Assembly (NCBI GenBank): GCA_001784695.1
Contig: MFRV01000018.1
Location: 1 to 35,701 of the forward strand
Reading direction: 5' to 3'
DNA from: Candidatus Moranbacteria bacterium RIFCSPHIGHO2_01_FULL_54_31
GTDB taxonomy: Bacteria; Patescibacteriota; Minisyncoccia; Moranbacterales; UBA1568
Length of the DNA stretch: 35,701 bases
The notes beneath the pieces are model-generated. The model was not told the origin of the DNA and made no database searches. It saw only the letters and a program-made list of their open reading frames with translations. How positions within the stretch are numbered: the first letter of the stretch is position 1; each line of letters opens with the position of its first letter. Positions 26,607 to 33,029 of this stretch are shown in pieces. The position numbers and the translations under genes were made by a program.

Positions 26607-27008
26607 TGGAGTTGATGGGAATTGCACCCATGTCCAGAAACGTTTTTCCAAAATATTCTACAAGCTTAGAGTGCTTTGTGTAAATGTCAGAGGTAGAAAG
26701 CAGACAAAAAACTCTGGCATTTTTTTCTTTTGCAATACGGCTTGAGGCGGAAAGAAAAAGAAATATCCTCGCGTCGTCTCGATTATATGACACCGGAGGT
26801 TCCCTACCGAGAATCGGGATTCCGATGGCTACGCGCTAAAAATTAGGCGAGAGCAAGAGCGAAAGAAGGGGCAAACGCTTGCGCGAATGCGTTCTTTGCC
26901 TTTGTGATGAAGTTTGCATTTATCATCGTGATGGCGAGTTTTACGATCATACCATCGAGATCGGCTTGCATATTTTGAAAGTACGCCCTGTCGAGTCTAA
27001 ACAACCCC
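26607..27008 (-). ncRNA. ssrA: tmRNA (402 nt without CCA)
   Basis: 5' GGGGTTGTTTAGACTCGACAGGG; 3' GGACATGGGTGCAATTCCCATCAACTCCA; acceptor GGGGTTG/CAACTCC; tag ORF from resume GCA at 26917: ANFITKAKNAFAQAFAPSFALALA*. Confidence 0.92.
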
Positions 27009-27157
27009 ATTTGACCTGCTAACAAAGTAAGGCTAATGGGAATGTCTAAGTGATTCTAGAAAAAGATTCAGATGTACTGCGATTTTTGAATCATGAATCT
27101 GGAATCACGAATCAAGAAAGATTTTTGATTCTTTTCCTAATTCTTTATTCGTAATTC

Positions 27158-27604
27158 TTAATTCTGTCTTAGTGCTTTTTCCATCCGGCGTTTCGCTTCG
27201 CGTTTGCCGATATCGGATCGCTTATCGTAGGTCTTTTTGCCTTTTCCAATAGCAAACTCCAACTTGACAAGTTGTTTCCTAGTATACAGGCGAATAGGCA
27301 CCAATGTCAAGCCTTCCGTGCGGTATTTTCCGATGAGGGAGCGGATTTCCTGCTTGCGGAGGAGCAGCTTCCTGGGGCGGGAATCTTCGTGCTTGGTATC
27401 GCGGTGGGCGTGGGCGTAGCGGGGGATGAGGGCATTGGTGAGGTAGAGTTCGCTTCCCTTGACCGTGACGAAGGCTCCCTTGAGGCTTGCGTGCCCGGTT
27501 TTCACTGATTTTACCTCCGAGCCGGTCAATACCAAACCAGCCTCGTAGCGTCCCCCGAGGGTATAATCGAAACTGGCTCGTTTGTTGCGGGCTATGATTG
27601 TCAT
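27158..27604 (-). CDS. smpB: SsrA-binding protein SmpB
   Basis: IIARNKRASFDYTLGGRYEAGLVLTGSEVKSVKTGHASLKGAFV, C-terminal KRRMEKALRQN. Confidence 0.96.
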   Translation of the reverse strand: MTIIARNKRASFDYTLGGRYEAGLVLTGSEVKSVKTGHASLKGAFVTVKGSELYLTNALIPRYAHAHRDTKHEDSRPRKLLLRKQEIRSLIGKYRTEGLTLVPIRLYTRKQLVKLEFAIGKGKKTYDKRSDIGKREAKRRMEKALRQN

Positions 27605-27708
27605 ATCGGTACCTCTACTGTAGCGAAAGAAGGGCAGAATAGCAATTATCCAAGCCTTTCCTACCCTTCCCTTTTCAGCTTTTCTGCGCTAGGATAGGGA
27701 GTGAACTT

Positions 27709-28749
27709 ATGAAAAACAGCCTGCATACATTACGCAACCTCTCTTGCAAGGAAGACGCTCTGAAGCGCCTTAAACAGGAACTTTTTGTCCGCCGGGTGAT
27801 TTCTTTCTATCGCTACGTCATCGTGGAGGATCCTCAGGCGCTCCGCAATGAGCTCTTCGCCGAGTGGGCGGAGCTCGGGTGCCTCGGGCGGATCTATGTG
27901 GCGGCTGAGGGCATCAATGCGCAGATGAGCGTTCCGGAGCCGGCCTTCGAGAGATTCCGAGAGCTCTTGTATGCCCGGCCGCTCTTCGAAGGCGTACCGT
28001 TCAAAGTGGGCGTCGAGCAGAAAAACGATGCTTTCTGGAAATTGACCGTCAAAGTGCGTAAGCAGATCGTGGCGGACGGTCTGCAGCCCGAGGATTATGA
28101 TGTGACGGATGTCGGGACGCATCTGTCCGCGCGCGAGTGGAATGAGCTCAGTGAAAAACCCGAGGCGCTGATCGTCGATATGCGCAACAATTATGAATCA
28201 GCGATCGGGCGTTTTGAAAAAGCTCTCTGTACCGACGCCTACACTTTCAAAGAAGAGCTGCCGAAAGTGAAAGAGACGCTCGCTGGGAAAGAAGAGCAGC
28301 CGGTTTTGCTCTATTGCACGGGCGGCATCCGCTGCGAGAAGGCGAGCGCGTATCTGAAACATCACGGTTTCCAGAATGTCTACCAGCTCCACGGCGGCAT
28401 CATCGACTATAAGCATCAGATAGAGCGCGAAGGGCTTGTATCGAAATTCAAGGGAAAGAATTTTGTGTTCGATGAGCGTCTGGGCGAGCGCATCACGGAT
28501 GATGTGCTCGGGCGGTGCTATCAGTGCGGGCGGGCCTGTGATGACTATACGAACTGCCTGAACGAGCAGTGCAATACGCTCTTCATCCAGTGCGCGGAAT
28601 GCCGGGAAAAGTTCGCGGGCTGCTGCGACACCGAGTGCCAGGCTATCGCCGCGCTTCCGGAAGAGGAACGTATGGAGTTACGTAAGGGGAGAGAGTTTCC
28701 GAAAAGCGCCGTGACGTTCCGCGCCCGTATCGCCGTCGTCCGTACTTAG
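27709..28749 (+). CDS. trhO: tRNA uridine(34) hydroxylase, rhodanese family
   Basis: RIYVAAEGINAQMSVP, LLYCTGGIRCEKASAYLKHHGF, C-terminal Cys-rich region. Confidence 0.9.
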   Translation: MKNSLHTLRNLSCKEDALKRLKQELFVRRVISFYRYVIVEDPQALRNELFAEWAELGCLGRIYVAAEGINAQMSVPEPAFERFRELLYARPLFEGVPFKVGVEQKNDAFWKLTVKVRKQIVADGLQPEDYDVTDVGTHLSAREWNELSEKPEALIVDMRNNYESAIGRFEKALCTDAYTFKEELPKVKETLAGKEEQPVLLYCTGGIRCEKASAYLKHHGFQNVYQLHGGIIDYKHQIEREGLVSKFKGKNFVFDERLGERITDDVLGRCYQCGRACDDYTNCLNEQCNTLFIQCAECREKFAGCCDTECQAIAALPEEERMELRKGREFPKSAVTFRARIAVVRT

Positions 28750-28766
28750 CGGTGAAACCGCTAAGT
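28744..28766 (+). terminator. Perfect 10-bp hairpin overlapping the trhO stop codon
   Basis: ACTTAGCGGT-GAA-ACCGCTAAGT. Confidence 0.5.
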
Positions 28767-28810
28767 AGAAGAACTTTCTTGTTTGTCTTTTTTGAGCTAC
28801 GATAGGGAGT

Positions 28811-30511
28811 ATGAAAGCGATATTGGAGAACAAAATCCGTGAGGCTTTGGCCGGATTGCAAGGGGCGGGGACGCTGCCTGCTTTTGATATGCCGGACATC
28901 CGCGTCGAGCGTCCGAAAGACGAGCAATTCGGCGAATATACCGCAAGCATCGCTCTGGCGATAGCCAAGCAAGCGCAGAAAAGCCCGATGGAAGTCGCTG
29001 AGCTCCTGAAAGAGAAGCTTGCTTCTCTAGATTTTGAAAAGGTGGAAGTCGTCCAGCCGGGGCATATCAATTTTTATCTTCCATCCGGCTATTTCCAAAA
29101 AGTCCTTGCATCTGTATTGCAAGAAAAATACCCTGCATTTCCTGTATCTCTGAAAAATGAGAAAGTGATGGTCGAGTATTCTCAGCCGAATACTCATAAG
29201 GAATTCCATATCGGGCATCTGCGCAACGTGTTTATTGGGAGTACGCTTGTAAATGTGCTTCGTAAGACTGGTGATGTGGTGATTGCCGCGAATTATATCG
29301 GAGATACCGGTACGCACATCGCGAAATGCTTGTGGGGACTGGTGACTTTTCATAGCGGCGAGAACCTGGAGGTCATCTCCGATAAAGCGGAGTTTCTAGG
29401 AAAAGTGTATTCGGAGGCGACGCAGAAGATCGAGGAGAATCCGGAATACGAAGAGGCATTCAAGGCGCTTCAGCAGAAATTCGAGGCGGGAGATCCGGAA
29501 CTTGCGATGCTGTGGGAAAAAACCAAAGGCTGGTCTATGGATGAGTTCCAGAAGATCTACACTGAGCTCGGAGTCTCTTTCGACGAATACTTTTTCGAGA
29601 GCATCGAGGAAGAGGCTGGCAAGAAGCTTCTTCCAGAGCTCCTGGAGAAAGGAGTGGTAGAGAAGAGCGACGGAGCGATCATAGCGAATCTCGAGAAGTA
29701 CGATCTGGGGGTGCTGGTTCTGGTGCGGCAAGACGGGAGCGCGCTCTACGGGTTGAAAGACATCCCGCTTGCGAAGAAGAAGTTTGAGCAATTCGGCATT
29801 GATCGGAGCATCTATGTAGTCGATATCCGGCAGAACCTGTACCTCAAGCAATTGTTCAAGATACTCGAGCTGTACGGGTTTCACGAGAAGATGATCCATT
29901 GCGGGTATGAGTTCGTGGCGCTCAAGGGCGGCGAGAGCATGTCTTCGCGGAAAGGAAACGTGATTCCTGCGCGCGTGCTCATTGATGAGACGATAACGAA
30001 AGTGACCAGCCAGTTTCCTGAGTCGCCCGATCCCGAGAAGATCGCCCTGGGTGCTATACGGTTCGCTATGCTCAAGCATGGGGCGGGGAGCAGGATCGAA
30101 TTCGATATCGAAGAGTCCGTGCGTCTGGACGGGGCGACGGGACCGTACGTCCAGTATGCCTACGCGCGCATCGCGAGTATTCTAGCCAAAGCGGCAGAAA
30201 AAAACATTTCTTTTTCTGGCCAGCCTGTCCAGGACAGGGTCTTGGAAGAGAAGGAGAAAGACCTCATTCGCGAGATAGCCAAGTTCTCGGAGCTTCTGCT
30301 TGAGATACGCGAGACCTATGAAGTGCACAAACTCGCTCATTATGCTTTGCGTCTCGCCGATCGCTTCCATTCTTTCTATAATGAGTGCAAGGTAGTCGAC
30401 GAGGAGAACAGGGAAGTATCCGGTGAACGCCTGAAGCTCGTCTTTGCGGCGCAGAAAGTGCTCGGAGAAGCGCTCGGGCTGATGGGGATCGCGGCGCCGG
30501 AGAAGATGTGA
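28811..30511 (+). CDS. argS: Arginine-tRNA ligase
   Basis: MVEYSQPNTHKEFHIGHLRNVFIG (HIGH), MSSRKGNVI (KMSK-like), C-terminal DALR domain. Confidence 0.95.
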   Translation: MKAILENKIREALAGLQGAGTLPAFDMPDIRVERPKDEQFGEYTASIALAIAKQAQKSPMEVAELLKEKLASLDFEKVEVVQPGHINFYLPSGYFQKVLASVLQEKYPAFPVSLKNEKVMVEYSQPNTHKEFHIGHLRNVFIGSTLVNVLRKTGDVVIAANYIGDTGTHIAKCLWGLVTFHSGENLEVISDKAEFLGKVYSEATQKIEENPEYEEAFKALQQKFEAGDPELAMLWEKTKGWSMDEFQKIYTELGVSFDEYFFESIEEEAGKKLLPELLEKGVVEKSDGAIIANLEKYDLGVLVLVRQDGSALYGLKDIPLAKKKFEQFGIDRSIYVVDIRQNLYLKQLFKILELYGFHEKMIHCGYEFVALKGGESMSSRKGNVIPARVLIDETITKVTSQFPESPDPEKIALGAIRFAMLKHGAGSRIEFDIEESVRLDGATGPYVQYAYARIASILAKAAEKNISFSGQPVQDRVLEEKEKDLIREIAKFSELLLEIRETYEVHKLAHYALRLADRFHSFYNECKVVDEENREVSGERLKLVFAAQKVLGEALGLMGIAAPEKM

Positions 30512-30571
30512 TGTGTTAGGCGCGCCATCGGATCGGGGGTGTCCATACTATAAATACAAAAACTGAAAGCT

Positions 30572-30715
30572 ATGAAAAAAGAATACCGGGAAAAATATAA
30601 AAGGGAGCTCGGTTGGGATGAAGAGCTGGTTCATTTCGCGATGAAAGTGATCGGTTCCGCAACACTATTCTTCGTTCTGGCGATCGGCGTGGATGCTTAT
30701 CATTTCTTTTACTAA
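30572..30715 (+). CDS. Small 47-aa single-TM protein
   Basis: MKKEYREKYKRELGWDEELVHFAMKVIGSATLFFVLAIGVDAYHFFY, fills the gap before the phosphatase gene. Confidence 0.55.
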   Translation: MKKEYREKYKRELGWDEELVHFAMKVIGSATLFFVLAIGVDAYHFFY

Positions 30716-30718
30716 AGT

Positions 30719-31288
30719 ATGGTCGTTTCCATCACATTCTATCTCGTCCGGCACGGGGAGGCGGAAAACAATGTCCGCTTTATCCTCAATTCTACTCCGG
30801 AAATCAAGACCTATCCTCTGACGGAGCGTGGCAGGGAGCAAGCCGCTGCCGTTGCGGCGTTTCTTGCGAAGGCTGATGCCGATGTTATTTTCAGTTCGCC
30901 GATAGAGCGCACCAAAGAAACGGCGGGGATCATCGCGGAGGCGACTGGTCTCCCGATCGAGTTCGATGAGCGTTTGCGGGAAATCGGGATGGGCGTGTTC
31001 AACGGGAAAACCCAAGCAGAGCTTCTGGCAAAATATACCGATCCGCAGATGCGCATCAGTCCGGATCCGGAGGACGGATTGGAGAGCTTCATCGATATCC
31101 GGGGACGCTTGCAGAAGTTTCTCGATGATGTGAAGGAGAACTATGCCGGGGAAAAAGTGATCATCGTTTCGCACGGGGACACGCTCGAGCAGCTCCACGG
31201 CATCCTCACGGAAGAAGCGCCTGGCCGTTCAGCTACCGGCTGGTACCCAAAAAAAGGCTCCTGCACGGAAGTCGTGTGGAGAGTCTAA
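30719..31288 (+). CDS. Histidine phosphatase family protein (phosphoglycerate mutase-like)
   Basis: FYLVRHGEAENN, SSPIERTKETAGIIA, VIIVSHGDTL. Confidence 0.92.
   Translation: MVVSITFYLVRHGEAENNVRFILNSTPEIKTYPLTERGREQAAAVAAFLAKADADVIFSSPIERTKETAGIIAEATGLPIEFDERLREIGMGVFNGKTQAELLAKYTDPQMRISPDPEDGLESFIDIRGRLQKFLDDVKENYAGEKVIIVSHGDTLEQLHGILTEEAPGRSATGWYPKKGSCTEVVWRV
31238..31279 (+). repeat. Direct repeat DR1 (3' end of phosphatase gene)
   Basis: GGCTGGTACCCAAAAAAAGGCTCCTGCACGGAAGTCGTGTGG, near-identical to 32701-32745. Confidence 0.9.
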
Positions 31289-31332
31289 GGAAGCAAAAAT
31301 TAGGTTTAAGCATCAGAAAGCTTTCGGAGTCA

Positions 31333-31372
31333 ATCCAACCAAAATGGCTCCCAGGGGTCATTTTGGTTGGAT
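31333..31372 (+). repeat. 14-bp perfect hairpin with attC-like ends
   Basis: ATCCAACCAAAATG-12 nt-CATTTTGGTTGGAT; termini ATCCAAC (RYYYAAC) and GTTGGAT (GTTRRRY). Confidence 0.6.
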
Positions 31373-31447
31373 GTTAATTGACAAAATTAAATTACGCCGG
31401 TATGGTGTGCTTACCTTGGATATATTTTTGAGAGAGAGGAGGTTGAC

Positions 31448-32086
31448 ATGCAAGAACAGGCTGTGATTGATGTTCAATTAGAGTTCTTTAAAAAAGGTGG
31501 TGCTGGATGTTTATTCGCTGCTTATGCCGCAAGAGACCCAGTGAAATTTGGATGGAGACTCTCGGTGAGTGAGATAGAAAAAACACAGATAGAGAATTTG
31601 GTGCAATCAGCAGTTTCTCTCGAAGATGTTTCTACGCAGAGTTTGATTTTTCCATCAGTTATAAAATGGGACGATTTAGAAAATCTACTCTCGGTTTTGA
31701 AAGAAACAAGCATCTTTTCTCTTGAACAAAAGGAGGAATTCTGTGGTACGATGTGCTTAGGTTATCGAGTGCAGGTCGGTGTATGGAAGTCCTGGGTAAC
31801 TGGGTTTGGTAGTTTTGATTTTTTACCAAAAACACGTCAGGCAGTTTTTACAGAGATCACTTTTCGTGTTAAACTGAAACCAGAGTACGTGAAAGTAATG
31901 AAAGAAGCACCGCTAGGAATCCTTCACCTCGCAGATATGGATATGCAAGGAATGGGTGAGAATAAGTTTAAATCCTTATGGTATGGTTCGCTCGATGCTG
32001 CTGAAAAAATAATCGGCCATAAACCAGACCTCAGGAGTGCAGCTAAAACGACTTTTGCAGTACCTCTAGATTTATGGAAGGAATAA
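31448..32086 (+). CDS. Uncharacterised protein, island cargo
   Basis: 212 aa with strong RBS (GAGGAGGTTGAC); no family recognised. Confidence 0.75.
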   Translation: MQEQAVIDVQLEFFKKGGAGCLFAAYAARDPVKFGWRLSVSEIEKTQIENLVQSAVSLEDVSTQSLIFPSVIKWDDLENLLSVLKETSIFSLEQKEEFCGTMCLGYRVQVGVWKSWVTGFGSFDFLPKTRQAVFTEITFRVKLKPEYVKVMKEAPLGILHLADMDMQGMGENKFKSLWYGSLDAAEKIIGHKPDLRSAAKTTFAVPLDLWKE

Positions 32087-32105
32087 TTCAAGCCTTCTTT
32101 TAAAA

Positions 32106-32137
32106 AAGCGGTACGTCACTTGTACCGCTTGTTTTTT
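32106..32137 (+). terminator. Intrinsic terminator
   Basis: AAGCGGTAC-GTCACTT-GTACCGCTT followed by GTTTTTT. Confidence 0.85.
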
Positions 32138-32311
32138 GATATTGATAAGAATGATATAATGGAGGACGATGTCTGAGCTTTACCCGATATTTTAAAAAAT
32201 ATATCTAATAAATATAGCGATAGGGTGATTTATCAAAAAGATATATAAATGTAGATGTGAATTTTATTGATAACAAGTAAGTCGTCCAAAAATTTAATCG
32301 GGTAATGTATT

Positions 32312-32692
32312 ATGAAAAATCTCGAAAAAGACGTTTTGGAATATCTGAAAGAACGAGGGTGGGATAATCTCCGACCTTCGGATCTGGCTAAGTCTATCAG
32401 CATAGAGGCTGCAGAACTCCTTGAAATTTTTCAGTGGAGCAGTATAAGCATAGAGGAAACAAAGCAGGACGCCAATCGGATAGAAAAAATAAAGCGAGAG
32501 CTGGCCGACATTCTCATTTATGTGCTGGATATGAGTGTTCTCCTTGACTTGGATACTGAAAAAATTATTCGAGAAAAGCTTGAATATGTAAAAAAGAAAT
32601 TTCCTGCGGAGTTGATGAAAAAAGATGGCCAGGAGGAAAATAAGCACTATATTGAAATTAAAGAAAAATACAGACGAGATGGTCTTTCTTGA
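32312..32692 (+). CDS. MazG-like nucleotide pyrophosphohydrolase
   Basis: SISIEAAELLEIFQW...KRELADILIYVLDMS matches MazG EExxE...ExxD pattern. Confidence 0.88.
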   Translation: MKNLEKDVLEYLKERGWDNLRPSDLAKSISIEAAELLEIFQWSSISIEETKQDANRIEKIKRELADILIYVLDMSVLLDLDTEKIIREKLEYVKKKFPAELMKKDGQEENKHYIEIKEKYRRDGLS

Positions 32693-32700
32693 AAAAAGAG

Positions 32701-32745
32701 GGCTGGTAGTACCCAGAAAAAGGCTCCTGCACGGAAGTCGTGTGG
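32701..32745 (+). repeat. Direct repeat DR2 (orphan phosphatase 3' end)
   Basis: GGCTGGTAGTACCCAGAAAAAGGCTCCTGCACGGAAGTCGTGTGG; 3-nt insertion and one substitution relative to DR1. Confidence 0.9.
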
Positions 32746-32794
32746 CAATGGAATAGTTGATTTTCATGGTGAAAAGTGATAATATGAGCATACA

Positions 32795-33008
32795 ATTCTG
32801 AAAGGCGATGAAGGGATCCCTCCTAGAGAGCGGGCGGGTATCATCCCTGAGCTGTGAGAAGAAAGCGCTGTCAGCGCGAGTAGACCTCGCCGGGTAGGCC
32901 CGTAATAGCTCCAATGAAGTCCGTACTTGATGAAGTAACGGAAAAGCAAGGTGGTACCACGATATTTATCGTCCTTGACACGTAGTTTGTGTTGAGGATT
33001 TTTTATTT
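32795..33008 (+). promoter_or_regulatory. T-box leader with antiterminator/terminator upstream of ileS
   Basis: AAGGTGGTACCACG T-box (32948-32961); antiterminator CAAGG-TGGTACC-ACGAT/ATCGT-CCTTG; terminator TCCTTGACAC...GTGTTGAGGA-TTTTTT (32972-33004). Confidence 0.88.
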
Positions 33009-33029
33009 AAAGATTTTTTTGTTAAAACT

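Noticed and set aside
32161-32305. Inverted repeat TTACCCGAT / ATCGGGTAA flanking the leader of the MazG-like gene
   Set aside because: Arms only 9 bp and >100 nt apart; could be chance, no functional context
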